Notes: generated from the sequence alone by a model not told the origin. A stretch of DNA of 64,000 nucleotides from Bradyrhizobium prioriisuperbiae (GCF_032397745.1 NZ_CP135921.1:1860001-1924000), one strand, 5' to 3'; positions 44,877-54,622 are shown, numbered from the stretch's first letter. Numbers and translations are program-made.

Positions 44877-45722
44877 ATGAGCACTCAGAGAGTGACGCCG
44901 CAGCGCGAGATCAGGCCGCTCACCGACACTGATCCCATTCCGGCGCTGGACCTGTTCAAGGCGCCGCTGGTCCTGCGATACCTTGCGGCATTCCTGATGA
45001 CCGCCCTGGCGACGGTGGTGGCGGTCGCCGTCGACAGCAATGTGACGATCCCGAACCTCTCGCTCGTGTTCGTGATTCCCGTCATCATTGCCGCTGTTAC
45101 GTTCGGCTTCGGCTCTTCCTTCTTTTCGGCAATCCTCGGCGCTCTCGCCTACAATTTCTTCCTCACCGAGCCGCGCTACACACTCAATGTCGACGACCCG
45201 GCCAACATATGGGCCATTGCGCTGCTGTTCGTTGTCGGATGCATCGCGAGTCCCGTGGCCTCGATCGCCCGACGCAGGGCCGACGACGCGGCGCGCCTGA
45301 GACAACAAGCTGCAGTGCTCCGGAGTTATAGCCGCGATACCCTGGCGGCCGGTGGTACAAAAGCGATCATCGTCAACACCGCCAACGCTCTTGAAGCCCT
45401 CTTCCACGTCCCCGTTGCCGTCATCACAATGTCAGGGCCTGCCGTGGATCTCGTCGAGCGACGCGGCAATCTTGAGCTGCTCCAGGCAGAACTCGAGGCG
45501 GGGCAATCGACCCTGACCACCGGGAAAGCCTTCCCGGCTGGACTGTACCCGTTCGATACCTCGCGGTTCGATTTCTGGCCTGTGGCAACCTCCATGGGGC
45601 AACAGGCCATCATTGGACTGGCATTTGATCCCGACGAACGGCCGCTTAAACCCGGTGTTCTGGTCGACATTGTCGGGAGCGTTCTTGCCCTTGCTCTCGA
45701 CCGGCAGCATCTCAAAGCTTGA
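44877..45722 (+). CDS. DUF4118 (KdpD-type membrane) protein with GAF-like C-terminus
   Basis: A 281-residue protein: cytoplasmic N-terminus, four transmembrane helices (about 35-125) of the DUF4118 type found in KdpD and other sensor kinases, then a GAF-like region ending VDIVGSVLALALDRQHL. KdpD has this same order before its kinase domain, but here no histidine kinase follows, so it is a kinase-less KdpD middle part. Role unknown. It lies 163 bp after ohyA. Confidence 0.8.
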   Translation: MSTQRVTPQREIRPLTDTDPIPALDLFKAPLVLRYLAAFLMTALATVVAVAVDSNVTIPNLSLVFVIPVIIAAVTFGFGSSFFSAILGALAYNFFLTEPRYTLNVDDPANIWAIALLFVVGCIASPVASIARRRADDAARLRQQAAVLRSYSRDTLAAGGTKAIIVNTANALEALFHVPVAVITMSGPAVDLVERRGNLELLQAELEAGQSTLTTGKAFPAGLYPFDTSRFDFWPVATSMGQQAIIGLAFDPDERPLKPGVLVDIVGSVLALALDRQHLKA

Positions 45723-45891
45723 TCTGACGTGTAACTCGCGGTTCAGGTTCGAGCCGCAAACGGAGATGGGAGACCGGCCATAATTTCAGGCACGGCGCCC
45801 GCGGACCGCGCTACACTGCCGGGATAAAAGAACCGTCCGGGCGGTCCTTTGCAGAGCCGCGGCGCGGACATCAGCCTCAGGGAGAAGACCT

Positions 45892-46674
45892 ATGCAGTTC
45901 CGGGTTTCGCCGACGTCACTCAAGGAGTGCAGTGCCGAGGAGTGGGAGGCGCGGGTTGATCTCGCGGCCGCGCATCGGCTGGCCGTCATGCACGGCTTCA
46001 ACGAGGGCATCTTCAACCACCTGACCTTCGTGGTTCCCGGACATAGCGACCGCTATTACCAGATCCCGTTCGGCATGCACTGGTCCGAGGTGAAGGCGTC
46101 ATCCTTCATGGAGGTCGGCATCGACGACGGCGAGGTCAAACGCGGTGCGGGCGATGTCGAGCGCTCCTGCTATTGCATCCATGCGCCGATCCACAAGGCC
46201 TTGCCGCAGGCCAAGGCGGTATTCCACACCCACATGCCCTATGCCAGCGCGCTGACGCGGCTGGAAGATCCGCGCATCAAGGAGATCGGCCAGACCGAAG
46301 TGGGGATGATGGGCCGGATCGCCTATGACGACGAATACACCGGCCCCGCCTTCGATCCCGAAGAAGGCCGGCGCCTCGCCAAAGTGATCGGCGACAAGAC
46401 CGTGCTGTTCATGGCCAATCACGGCATCAGCACCGTGGGCGAGACCGTGGCCGACGCCTATGACCGGCTCTATTATATCGAGCGCGCGGCGCAGGTGCAG
46501 ATCTATGCGATGTGGACGGGCCAGCCGCTGAAGCAGCTTCCCGCCGCCGTGGTCGAAAAGACCAAGCGGGAGATCGGCGGTAACCGACGCTATGACGGCC
46601 CCTCGCCGGCGCAGCGGCACTTCGATGCCTTGAAGCGTATCCTGGATCGGCAGGAGCCGGATTACGCGTCTTAA
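45892..46674 (+). CDS. Class II aldolase/adducin-family protein
   Basis: A 260-residue protein with the class II aldolase fold: MHGFNEGIFNHLTFVVPG, zinc ligands in HTHMPYASAL (near residue 106) and a further His in MANHGIST. Members cleave or epimerise sugar phosphates, or decarboxylate related acids; many in this group are uncharacterised. The start has AGGGAGAAG upstream. It stands alone between the DUF4118 gene and the SUKH-like gene. Confidence 0.88.
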   Translation: MQFRVSPTSLKECSAEEWEARVDLAAAHRLAVMHGFNEGIFNHLTFVVPGHSDRYYQIPFGMHWSEVKASSFMEVGIDDGEVKRGAGDVERSCYCIHAPIHKALPQAKAVFHTHMPYASALTRLEDPRIKEIGQTEVGMMGRIAYDDEYTGPAFDPEEGRRLAKVIGDKTVLFMANHGISTVGETVADAYDRLYYIERAAQVQIYAMWTGQPLKQLPAAVVEKTKREIGGNRRYDGPSPAQRHFDALKRILDRQEPDYAS

Positions 46675-46717
46675 TGGCCGGCGCACGGCAGCGCTCGTTG
46701 GATTGAGGGGCGAGTTG

Positions 46718-47179
46718 ATGATCGAAGTGCCTGCAAGTGCGCGACCGTTGTTTGTCGCGGCGGGGTGGCGTCCGGGCCGGAGGACTGCTGCGGCCCCCGA
46801 CGTGAGACACGACCATCCTGCTGCGGCCGTCTTGGCCGAACTCGGTGGGTTGCTGGTAGGCCACCTCACATTTCAGCCGCTCCCTCCGGACGATCTTATT
46901 TTCGACGTGTGGGAAAAACTGCTCTCCACACAGTTGGTCGGCGTAGCCGAGACCCGTCATGGCTATGCGGGGCTGTACATGGACAGTTCCGGCCGCTGCT
47001 TTGGCCACACAATTGTGGACGACGGATTCTATTTTGAAGGGGCGTCGTTCGGCGAGGCAATCGAAGGCTTGCTGCTCGGTCGACGTTCCCGGCCGATGCT
47101 TCGCCCGGAGCAAAGCACGGTATGGTGCTATGGGGAGGAAATCAGGGCTGACGATCCGAGAGTGTACAGGTATCGATAG
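46718..47179 (+). CDS. SUKH-3-like (immunity-type) protein
   Basis: A 153-residue protein. The order GWRPGRR near the start, a Pro/Glu-poor helix LAELGGLLVG, a central VGVAETRHGYAGLYMDSSGR and FYFEGASFGEAIEGLLLG resembles SUKH-3 domain proteins, many of which are immunity proteins against polymorphic toxins. No toxin gene is adjacent, so it may be an orphan. ATG 46718 chosen for GAGGGG seven bases upstream. Confidence 0.5.
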   Translation: MIEVPASARPLFVAAGWRPGRRTAAAPDVRHDHPAAAVLAELGGLLVGHLTFQPLPPDDLIFDVWEKLLSTQLVGVAETRHGYAGLYMDSSGRCFGHTIVDDGFYFEGASFGEAIEGLLLGRRSRPMLRPEQSTVWCYGEEIRADDPRVYRYR

Positions 47180-47227
47180 GGAAACGATGACTGCCCGTGT
47201 CGCTCTCTCAGGTGGCCACCCGTCGCC

Positions 47228-48004
47228 TCAGCGACCGGCGCCTCTGGTGCGCGATCTCGTTTTCGCGGCCCCACTCCTGTTCTCTCTCTTGGCCCTGATG
47301 CGCATCTGTCCGCCTTCGACCTGCTCGATGTCGAATGCATTTGTCTTTCGGACAAGGTCGCTCAGTTTGCCGAAGCCATAGGTGCGGACGTCGAAATCCG
47401 ACACCAGGTTCGACAATTGCTTGCCCACGTCGCGCAGGCGAACCCAGCCGTCTTCGCTCTCGAGTTGCGCCACGGCTTTGCTGAGAATCGGGACGGCCGC
47501 GTTCGGCGGTTCCAGTGATGTCGACTTGGAAGCCGGCTCGGGCCCCGACGCCCGCGGCTCCGGCAGCAGGTTTTCGGTGTAAATGAACCTGCGGCAGGCC
47601 TGCCGGAAACTCTCCGGGGTTTTCTGGGCGCCAAAGCCATAGACGTCGGCGCCCTGCTCACGCAGGCGAGAGGCCAGGCGGGTAAAATCGCTGTCCGACG
47701 ACACCAGGCAGAAGCCATCGAAGCGGCCGCTGTGCAGCAGATCCATCGCATCGATCACCAGCGCGATATCGGACGCATTCTTGCCCGTGGTGTAGGCGAA
47801 CTGCTGATAGGGGTCGATCGCAAACCGCTGCAGGATGTCCGCCCACGACTTCAGCCGCTGATTGGAAAAGTCGCCATAGATGCGGCGAACGCTGGCCTCG
47901 CCGAACTTGGCGACCTCCTCGAACAGACCTTCCGCAATCCGCGGCGAGGTATTGTCCGCATCGATGAGAACGGCAAAACGGGGCAGCCGCTGATCACTGG
48001 TCAT
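47228..48004 (-). CDS. NYN-domain (LabA-like) protein with OST-HTH/LOTUS domain
   Basis: A 258-residue protein. The N-terminal NYN PIN-like nuclease fold has FAVLIDADNTSP with the first Asp residues, GKNASDIALVIDAMD, and VSSDSDFTRLASRLRE, giving the four-acid active site. Residues about 175-245 form an OST-HTH/LOTUS-like winged helix (VPILSKAVAQLESEDGWVRL). This pairing suggests an RNA-binding ribonuclease. It is convergent with the SUKH-like gene. Confidence 0.85.
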   Translation of the reverse strand: MTSDQRLPRFAVLIDADNTSPRIAEGLFEEVAKFGEASVRRIYGDFSNQRLKSWADILQRFAIDPYQQFAYTTGKNASDIALVIDAMDLLHSGRFDGFCLVSSDSDFTRLASRLREQGADVYGFGAQKTPESFRQACRRFIYTENLLPEPRASGPEPASKSTSLEPPNAAVPILSKAVAQLESEDGWVRLRDVGKQLSNLVSDFDVRTYGFGKLSDLVRKTNAFDIEQVEGGQMRIRAKRENRSGAAKTRSRTRGAGR

Positions 48005-48133
48005 GTCGTGACAATCCTGCTCACCAAGCGAAAACGTCGCGCCACAGCTAGGCACGAACATCCGTGCTTCACAAGGGCAGGCTTTCGCCGGCCCGGATGG
48101 CGTCGCAGCCGTGGGACTCGCGCGATCCGACCA

Positions 48134-48853
48134 TCAATCCTCGGCCCCCATGAAACCTGCAAGCTTCTCGGCGTCGTAGTTTTCGCCGATCGACATGGCG
48201 CAAATGCGGGACAGGTGTATGTAGGGCAAGCCCGTCTCCTCGTGCCAGGCATTGAACTGGGCCTGCACCTTGGCGAGATCGCGTTTCGATGTCACGGTCT
48301 CGGCGATATCGAGCCCGGCATCACGCAGGCAGATCACCACATCCTTTGATGTGACGAATCCATCCCAGCCGAGAAATCGCAGCAGCATCTGACCGGTGTT
48401 GCCGCCAAGCCTGCTGCCGCGCTTCACCAGCAGTTCAAGCAATCCGATTTGGTCAGAGGACGGCCACTTGGCCAGCATCTTGCCGAAACTGCCGTGCTCC
48501 TTCGCGATATCACGGACGAAGCTGGCGTTGGCCCGCACCGACATGATCTTGGCGCCGTTGCGCACGATGCCGGTGTCCTTCATCAAGGCATCCCAGAACT
48601 CGTCGGGCTGCAGCGAGAGGCGGCCGGGTGCGAAACCAACAAATGCCTCTTCGAATCCCGGCCACTTTGTCTCGATCACACTCCAGGCGAAGCCCGCCGA
48701 GAACACCCGCCGGGTCATCTCGGCGAGAACGCGATCATCGCCAAGCTTGGCAAGTGCCTTCGGATTGGGCGCGGGCGGAAGCAGCAGGCTCAGCGCCTTG
48801 GGGCCGCCTTTGCGTTTTTCGGCACGGGCGCGGATGGTCTTGAACGGCGTCAT
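48134..48853 (-). CDS. DNA-3-methyladenine glycosylase I (Tag-like)
   Basis: A 239-residue protein of the HhH-family Tag type: RRVFSAGFAWSVIETKWPGF resembles the Tag motif in which the enzyme recognises the lesion, and DTGIVRNGAKIMSVRANASF is the conserved segment that follows. The zinc-binding ends of classical Tag are not evident, so it is a divergent member. It would remove alkylated adenine from DNA. AGGGGAA precedes the ATG at 48853. Confidence 0.75.
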   Translation of the reverse strand: MTPFKTIRARAEKRKGGPKALSLLLPPAPNPKALAKLGDDRVLAEMTRRVFSAGFAWSVIETKWPGFEEAFVGFAPGRLSLQPDEFWDALMKDTGIVRNGAKIMSVRANASFVRDIAKEHGSFGKMLAKWPSSDQIGLLELLVKRGSRLGGNTGQMLLRFLGWDGFVTSKDVVICLRDAGLDIAETVTSKRDLAKVQAQFNAWHEETGLPYIHLSRICAMSIGENYDAEKLAGFMGAED

Positions 48854-48891
48854 GATATTCCCCTGTGAAAAATACCGCTCCTCACCTTCGA

Positions 48892-49137
48892 TCAAGCCCG
48901 CCCGGCGTCCCGCGAGCTGACCAGGACAGCAGCGACAGTGACGACAATCAGCGCATCCATCTGGTCATCACAACGCTTAAGCGCCTCGTGCGCCAAATCG
49001 GTGAGGTCGTCGGCTGCGTCAGGTGAGGACGGGCGCCACGGGAACGCAGCCAGTTTTGTTCCTTCCATCTTGGCGCGGACTTCATCGATCAGTGACAGAA
49101 TGCTTATGACGGTCTCGACAGGATTTGATGCCCCCAT
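48892..49137 (-). CDS. Hypothetical protein (81 aa)
   Basis: An 81-residue, mostly helical protein (MGASNPVETVISILSLIDEV...) with a hydrophobic C-terminal segment. GAAAGGG precedes the ATG at 49137. It ends 38 bp before the tag-like gene and probably shares its transcript. Function unknown. The 243 bp to its right (49138-49380) hold the divergent promoter region toward the binding-protein gene. Confidence 0.5.
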   Translation of the reverse strand: MGASNPVETVISILSLIDEVRAKMEGTKLAAFPWRPSSPDAADDLTDLAHEALKRCDDQMDALIVVTVAAVLVSSRDAGRA

Positions 49138-49380
49138 GATGGCCCTTTCCGACTGGTTATCCGGACCACCAAGAATGATGTCCGGCAACATTGCGCGATA
49201 AATCGTCCGACTCCGGCGCCGATTTGATCACACGCACGCTCCGGTTTCATCATCTTCGTCGCACATGCGATTGCGATCATTTGAGCGGAGACCAACCCTC
49301 GCTGGCCTGAAACTTGCCTCGTTGTCTCCGTCATACGCCCGCCGCGATCCACGTGATCGCCGCATGTCGGAGATCATCCC

Positions 49381-50985
49381 ATGCTCATTGCTCGCCTGTC
49401 CGCCGCTTTCGCGCTCACCGCCCTGCTGCTGTCGCAACAACCGGCCATGGCCGAGACGACCCTGCGCATCGCCATGACCGCATCCGACATTCCCACCACC
49501 ACCGGAATGCCGAATAACGGCTTCGAGGGCATGCGTTTTCTCGGTTATCCGATCTTCGAGGGACTGGTGCTGTGGGACCTGACCCGGACCGATCGACTGG
49601 CGACCCTGCGCCCGGGACTCGCGGAGACATGGGAACAGAACCCGGAAGACAACAAGACCTGGATCTTCCATCTGCGCCATGGCGTGAAATTCCATGACGG
49701 CACCGATTTCAACGCCGACGCCGTGATCTGGAATCTCGACCGTTATTTCAACAGCGAGAGCCCGCAATTCGAGCCGCCGGGGTCCGGCATCACGCGGTCG
49801 CGCGTGCCGCTGATGGGCAGCTACAAGAAGATCGACGACTTCACCGTCGCCATCACCACCACGACGCCGGCATCGTATTTCCCCTATATGGCGGTCTATA
49901 TCCTGTTCACCTCGCCGGCGTCGTTCGAGAAGGCCGAGCGCAACTGGGGCAAGGTCGCCACCCTGCCGGCCGCGGGCACCGGCCCGTTCCGCATCACCAA
50001 GCTGGTGCCGCGGCAGGAGGCCGATCTCGCGCGCTTCGACGGCTACTGGGACACCGCCAGGAAGGCGAAAGTCGATACCGTGGTGCTGATGCCGATCCAC
50101 GAAGTGAACTCGCGGCTGGCCGCGCTGCGCTCCGGCCAGGTCGACTGGATCGAAGTGCCGCCGCCCGACGGCATCGCCTCGCTGAAGTCGGCGGGATTCA
50201 CCGTCACCACCGGCTCCTATCCCCATGTCTGGCCGTGGTTCTACAACATCGGCGCGACCGACAGCCCGTTCAAGGACGTCAGGGTGCGCCAGGCCCTGAA
50301 CTATTGCATCGATCGCGACGGCCTGGTGGCGTTCCTCAACGGCACGGCGGAGCCGTCGGTCGGCTGGCTCAAGACCAGCGATCCGAATTTCGGCGCGCCG
50401 GTCAATCGCTATAAGTTCGACCCCGCCAAGGGCAAGGCGCTGCTGGCCGAGGCCGGATACACCGCGGCCAAACCACTCTCGTTCAAGACCATGATTTCGA
50501 GTTCCGGCTCGGGGCAGATGCTGCCGATGCCCATGAACGAATTCCTGCAGCAGAACCTCAAGGAGGCCTGCGGCGTCAATGTGCAGATCGACGTGGTGGA
50601 ATGGCAGGTGCTGCTGACGGCCGCCCGTGCGACGCCGGACAGCCCGAGCCTGCAGGGCGCGATGTCGCTCAATGTCAGCTCGCCCTCGTCCGACGTCGGC
50701 GTCATGGCGCGCTATTTCTCATCGGCCAATTTTTCGCCCAAGGGCTTCAATTTCGAGCAGTGGAAGGATGACGCGTTCGACGATGCGTTGAAGACGCTGG
50801 CCGAAGCCACCGACCCCGCTGCGATCGCCCAGGCCACGCGCAAGGCGCATGAGCGCCTGATCGACAATCCGCCCTGGCTCTACATCTTGCACGACCTCAA
50901 CCCGCGCGCGATGAGCCCGAAGGTCAAAGGCTTTGTCTCCCCGCAATCCTGGTTTGTCGATTTGACCCTTGTCAGCATGCAGTGA
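49381..50985 (+). CDS. ABC transporter solute-binding protein, family 5 (peptide/nickel type)
   Basis: A 534-residue periplasmic protein with a signal peptide ending QQPAMA, then the family 5 landmarks: LRPGLAETWEQNPEDNKTWI, FHLRHGVKFHDGTDFNADAV, and FKDVRVRQALNYCIDRD. These proteins capture peptides and other small organics for an ABC importer. No permease or ATPase of the Dpp/Opp type is next to it, so it may use a distant transporter. It opens the plus-strand catabolic cluster, 59 bp before the amidase. Confidence 0.9.
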   Translation: MLIARLSAAFALTALLLSQQPAMAETTLRIAMTASDIPTTTGMPNNGFEGMRFLGYPIFEGLVLWDLTRTDRLATLRPGLAETWEQNPEDNKTWIFHLRHGVKFHDGTDFNADAVIWNLDRYFNSESPQFEPPGSGITRSRVPLMGSYKKIDDFTVAITTTTPASYFPYMAVYILFTSPASFEKAERNWGKVATLPAAGTGPFRITKLVPRQEADLARFDGYWDTARKAKVDTVVLMPIHEVNSRLAALRSGQVDWIEVPPPDGIASLKSAGFTVTTGSYPHVWPWFYNIGATDSPFKDVRVRQALNYCIDRDGLVAFLNGTAEPSVGWLKTSDPNFGAPVNRYKFDPAKGKALLAEAGYTAAKPLSFKTMISSSGSGQMLPMPMNEFLQQNLKEACGVNVQIDVVEWQVLLTAARATPDSPSLQGAMSLNVSSPSSDVGVMARYFSSANFSPKGFNFEQWKDDAFDDALKTLAEATDPAAIAQATRKAHERLIDNPPWLYILHDLNPRAMSPKVKGFVSPQSWFVDLTLVSMQ

Positions 50986-51044
50986 TCGGCGTGCAATACG
51001 TTTGATATCGATACCAAGAAGAAAAACACGAAAGAGCAAAGCCG

Positions 51045-52451
51045 ATGAATGACGCCAGCCCTGCCGCCACCGATCCGTCCCTGCTTCCGGCCGCCACCCT
51101 CGCGCAAGAGATCGCCGCCAGACGCCTGTCGCCCGTCGATGTGGTCGATGCGCTGCTGGCGCGTATCGAGACGCTCGAACCCAAGCTGCATGCGTTTGTC
51201 GCCGTCTATGGCTCCGGCGCGCGGCTTGCAGCGGAAGCGGCACACAAGGCGATCCGCTCCGGCCATGCCGTCGGACCGCTGCATGGCGTGCCGATCGCGC
51301 TGAAGGATCTGATCGAACTCGAGGGACAGATCACCACCGGCGGCTCCGCCAACTGGCGCACCCGCCGCTCGGCCGTGACGGCGACCATCGCGCGGCGCAT
51401 GATATCGGCCGGCATGATCGTGCTCGGCAAGACCCACACCGTCGAGTTTGCCTATGGCGGCTGGGGCACCAACCAGCACATGGGCACACCCTGGAATCCG
51501 TGGGACATGGCAACGCCCCGCACACCCGGCGGATCGAGCAGCGGCTCTGGTGTCGCGGTCGCGGCGCGCCTGGCGCCATGGGCGATCGGCACCGACACCG
51601 GCGGATCGGTGCGGCTGCCCGCCGCCTATTGCGGGCTGACCGGGCTGAAGGTGACGATCGGGCGCATCAGTACCCATGGCATCCTTCCGCTCAGCACGTC
51701 ATTCGACACGCCCGGACCGATGACGCGGTCGGTCGAGGATGCGGCGCTGCTCTACAATCTGCTGCAAGGGCCCGATCCGCTCGATCCGAACACCCGCGGC
51801 ATTTTGCCGGCCGATCCCCAACCGACGCTGAAGCGCGGCGTGCGCGGGCTCCGCCTGGGACGCATGCCGGCGGCCGAGCGTGAGGGCGTCGCCGCGGACA
51901 TGCTGGCAGCGTATGACCGCTCGCTTGACGTGCTCGCAGGTCTCGGGGCCGAGATCGTCGACATTGTGCTTCCGTTCCGGTTCGTCGATTGCGTCGCCGC
52001 CTACGCCATCGTGCAGGCGGAGGCTTATTTCAATGCCGGCCATCTGGCGCAGGACGTGTCGCTGCAACTCGGTGACGCCGTGCGCAAACGCGTGTTGGCC
52101 GGTGCAAAGGTATCCGCGCAGGATTATCTCGCCAACCGCAGGGTGCAGCAGGATTTCAAGCAGGCGATGAACCATGCGCTTGACGGCATCGATGCCCTGC
52201 TGACGCCGACCACCGAGACTGCTGCCATCCCGCTTGCCGAGGTCGACGAAGATAAAGTGCCATCGCGCTTTACCCGTTTCGGCAATCTACTGGAGATGTG
52301 CGCCCTGGCGCTGCCGAACGGCGCCACGGCAACAGGCTTGCCACTGTCGCTGCAGATCACGTGCCGCGGTTATGACGAAGCCACCGCACTGCGCATCGGT
52401 CACGCCTATCAGCAGGCTACCGATTGGCATCAACGGGCGCCGCCGGTGTGA
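51045..52451 (+). CDS. Amidase-signature-family hydrolase
   Basis: A 468-residue enzyme with the Ser-cisSer-Lys triad: K87 in GVPIALKDLIE, the cis-Ser within GGSSSGSG (164-166), and nucleophile S188 in GTDTGGSVRLPA. The family hydrolyses amides and ureides. Next to a barbiturase-family gene it could be a ureidomalonase (ureidomalonate to malonate and urea) or a 1-carboxybiuret-type hydrolase. The sequence alone does not settle this. Confidence 0.9.
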   Translation: MNDASPAATDPSLLPAATLAQEIAARRLSPVDVVDALLARIETLEPKLHAFVAVYGSGARLAAEAAHKAIRSGHAVGPLHGVPIALKDLIELEGQITTGGSANWRTRRSAVTATIARRMISAGMIVLGKTHTVEFAYGGWGTNQHMGTPWNPWDMATPRTPGGSSSGSGVAVAARLAPWAIGTDTGGSVRLPAAYCGLTGLKVTIGRISTHGILPLSTSFDTPGPMTRSVEDAALLYNLLQGPDPLDPNTRGILPADPQPTLKRGVRGLRLGRMPAAEREGVAADMLAAYDRSLDVLAGLGAEIVDIVLPFRFVDCVAAYAIVQAEAYFNAGHLAQDVSLQLGDAVRKRVLAGAKVSAQDYLANRRVQQDFKQAMNHALDGIDALLTPTTETAAIPLAEVDEDKVPSRFTRFGNLLEMCALALPNGATATGLPLSLQITCRGYDEATALRIGHAYQQATDWHQRAPPV

Positions 52452-52490
52452 CGCACACGATGTGGAAAACTGATCAGCATATTCTGCGTC

Positions 52491-52513
52491 ATCACCGGGC
52501 TTGACCCGGTGAT
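52491..52513. repeat. REP-like palindrome
   Basis: ATCACCGGG-CTTGA-CCCGGTGAT, nine-base arms, followed 75 bp later by a partial inverse (TTCAAGCCCGGCAATGACG). This type of palindrome is scattered through Bradyrhizobium-group intergenic DNA. It fills the 219-base gap between the amidase and ring-opening enzyme genes and could attenuate transcription. Confidence 0.7.
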
Positions 52514-52670
52514 CCAGCTTAAGACCTTCGCTATGATTTGGTGAAGAAAGCTGGATTGTGACAGCGACTTGGCGCAAGCCAGGTCGCTGAGTTCAAGCCC
52601 GGCAATGACGACGTGGGGATGATAAGCTCGCAAAACCCAATCGCATGTTCGATTAAGGAAGAAAATTCAG

Positions 52671-53786
52671 ATGACACGCACGACCTCCATCGACGTCATC
52701 CGAATTCCGACCAAAGGCCCCGGCGATGTCTCGGGGCTGGTGAAGCTGATCGAAACCGGAAAGCTTCAACCATCAGCAATCCTTGCGATCCTCGGCAAGA
52801 CCGAGGGCAATGGCGGGGTGAATGATTTCACCCGGGAATACGCGACAGCTGCGCTCTGCAGCGCGCTTGCGCCTTATCTCAAGCTGCCGCCGCATGACGT
52901 CGAGGCCAGGATTGCCTTCGTCATGTCGGGTGGCACCGAAGGTGTGCTCAGTCCGCATCTCATCGTGTTCACGCGCGCAGTACATGCTGAACACGCTACC
53001 GCCATCACCGGCAAACGCCTGAGCATCGGCATCGCGCAGACCCGCGATTTCCTGCCCGAGGAGATCGGACGCCAGGCGCAGATCGAGGAGACCGCCGACG
53101 CGGTGCGCCGCGCCATGGCGGATGCCGGCATCGACGATGTCCGAGACGTGCACTTTGTGCAGATCAAGTGCCCGCTGCTGACCATGGAGCGGATCGCGGC
53201 GGCTTACACGCGCGGCCGAACCACCGCGACCATCGGCACCTACACATCGATGGCGTATTCGCGCGGCGCCTCCGCGCTTGGCGTGGCGCTGGCGCTTGGC
53301 GAGATCGACAAAGCCGTGCGCGACGACCAGGTCTTGAAGGATTGGGAGCTGTTCTCCTCGGTGGCCTCCACCTCCTCCGGCATCGAGCTGATGCATAATG
53401 TGGTGATCGTGATGGGCAACTCGACGGCTGCGGCAAGCCCCTTCGTCATCGGCCATGCGGTGATGAGCGACGCCATCGATGCGGCCGCGGTGATGGATGC
53501 ACTGGACAGCGTCGGCCTCGGCCGGGAGGCCACCGATCCGGCTGCACAACGGCGGCTGGTGAATGTTTTCGCCAAGGCGGAAGCCGCGCCGGACGGAACG
53601 GTGCGCGGACAACGCCACACCATGCTGGAAGACACCGACATCAGTTCCACCCGCCACGCCCGCGCCGCGGTCGGCGGGCTGATCGCCGGCCTGTCAGGCA
53701 CCAGCGCCGTCTATGTCTCGGGCGGCGCTGAACACCAGGGCCCGCCAGGCGGCGGCCCCGTGGCGGCCATCGCCCGGGTTTCATGA
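52671..53786 (+). CDS. Ring-opening amidohydrolase (barbiturase/cyanuric acid hydrolase family)
   Basis: A 371-residue protein built of three similar domains, each with a Lys and a Ser at conserved spots: K43 (LGKTEGNGG) with SGGTEG at 86-91, K166 (QIKCPLL) with the ASTSSG serines at 232-236, and K302 with [12 protein letters not shown] at 350-361. Members open barbiturate or cyanuric acid rings. The molybdenum hydroxylase genes downstream favour barbiturase; substrate choice cannot be read from sequence. Confidence 0.88.
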   Translation: MTRTTSIDVIRIPTKGPGDVSGLVKLIETGKLQPSAILAILGKTEGNGGVNDFTREYATAALCSALAPYLKLPPHDVEARIAFVMSGGTEGVLSPHLIVFTRAVHAEHATAITGKRLSIGIAQTRDFLPEEIGRQAQIEETADAVRRAMADAGIDDVRDVHFVQIKCPLLTMERIAAAYTRGRTTATIGTYTSMAYSRGASALGVALALGEIDKAVRDDQVLKDWELFSSVASTSSGIELMHNVVIVMGNSTAAASPFVIGHAVMSDAIDAAAVMDALDSVGLGREATDPAAQRRLVNVFAKAEAAPDGTVRGQRHTMLEDTDISSTRHARAAVGGLIAGLSGTSAVYVSGGAEHQGPPGGGPVAAIARVS

Positions 53787-53804
53787 CGCAACGCAGCAAG
53801 GCAT

Positions 53805-53820
53805 AAGTCGTCAACTGACG
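53805..53820. promoter_or_regulatory. Palindromic operator, copy 1
   Basis: AAGTCGTCAACTGACG contains the dyad CGTCA-AC-TGACG. The same 16 bases occur inverted at 54623-54638, on the other side of the TetR gene. Located 86-101 bp upstream of the chosen TetR start. Confidence 0.7.
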
Positions 53821-53905
53821 TCTTATTTGCTGCAAAACCTTGCGACTTGTCCCAAAATCGGGCACATCGGACCTGTCTTCGCACGCAAGCCAGGGACGAC
53901 CGGCC

Positions 53906-54598
53906 GTGATATCGCCTTCGACGCACCGTCCGAAAAAAGCCGACAGGACAGTGGCCCGCGCTGCCGCGAACGCGCGCGAGTCGGACCGGGTGCGGATGCA
54001 CCCCGAGGATCGCCGCCGCCAGATTCTGGAGCATGCCGCCGAATATTTTGCCGAGCATGGGCTGACCGGGCAAACCCGCGGGCTCGCCGCCGCCTGTGGC
54101 ATTTCCCAGCGCCTGCTCTATCGCTACTTCCCCACCAAGGAAGCCCTGATCGACGAGGTCTATCGCCTGGCGATCCTCGGGCCATTCAAGGCGGTCTGGT
54201 TCGCCGAACTGTCGGACCGTAATATCCCGCTGGAAATAAGGCTGATCCGCTTCTACACGGATTATTTCGCCACCATCTTCTCGCGCAAATGGCTGCGCCT
54301 GTTCATGCACGCGTCGCTGGTCGGCGTCGACATGGCGCCGAACTACACCTCGTCCATGCTGCTGCAATTGTTCGAGATCATGGTGGGCGAGGCAGCTCAT
54401 GAGCAGGGCGTCGCTATTCCCGCCAACAAGAACCTGCAGCATGTGATCGGCTGGACACTGCACGGCGCGCTGTCGCACTACGCGATCCGCCGGCATCTCT
54501 ATGACTTCCCTCAACCTGTCCCCGAAGACCAGGTGGTGGCGATCCAGGTGGCTCAATTTCTCGGCGGCTTTCGCTCAGCCGTGATGGCCGCGGGCTGA
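53906..54598 (+). CDS. TetR-family regulator of the transport/hydroxylase cluster
   Basis: About 230 residues. The HTH follows a long polar N-terminus: RRQILEHAAEYFAEHGLTGQ, GLAAACGISQRLLYRYF. The ligand domain is helical. Start uncertain: TTG 53840, GTG 53906 (with AGGGA upstream, preferred) or ATG 53996. The gene is bracketed by two copies of one palindrome, so it probably represses itself and the ABC transporter genes that begin at 54768. Confidence 0.85.
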   Translation: MISPSTHRPKKADRTVARAAANARESDRVRMHPEDRRRQILEHAAEYFAEHGLTGQTRGLAAACGISQRLLYRYFPTKEALIDEVYRLAILGPFKAVWFAELSDRNIPLEIRLIRFYTDYFATIFSRKWLRLFMHASLVGVDMAPNYTSSMLLQLFEIMVGEAAHEQGVAIPANKNLQHVIGWTLHGALSHYAIRRHLYDFPQPVPEDQVVAIQVAQFLGGFRSAVMAAG

Positions 54599-54622
54599 CG
54601 TCCACGAGCCCCGCGAATAATT

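Noticed and set aside
52671-53786. Firm assignment as cyanuric acid hydrolase (atzD)
   Set aside because: The family includes barbiturases with the same motifs; the amidase and molybdenum hydroxylase neighbours favour barbiturase, but the substrate cannot be read from sequence.
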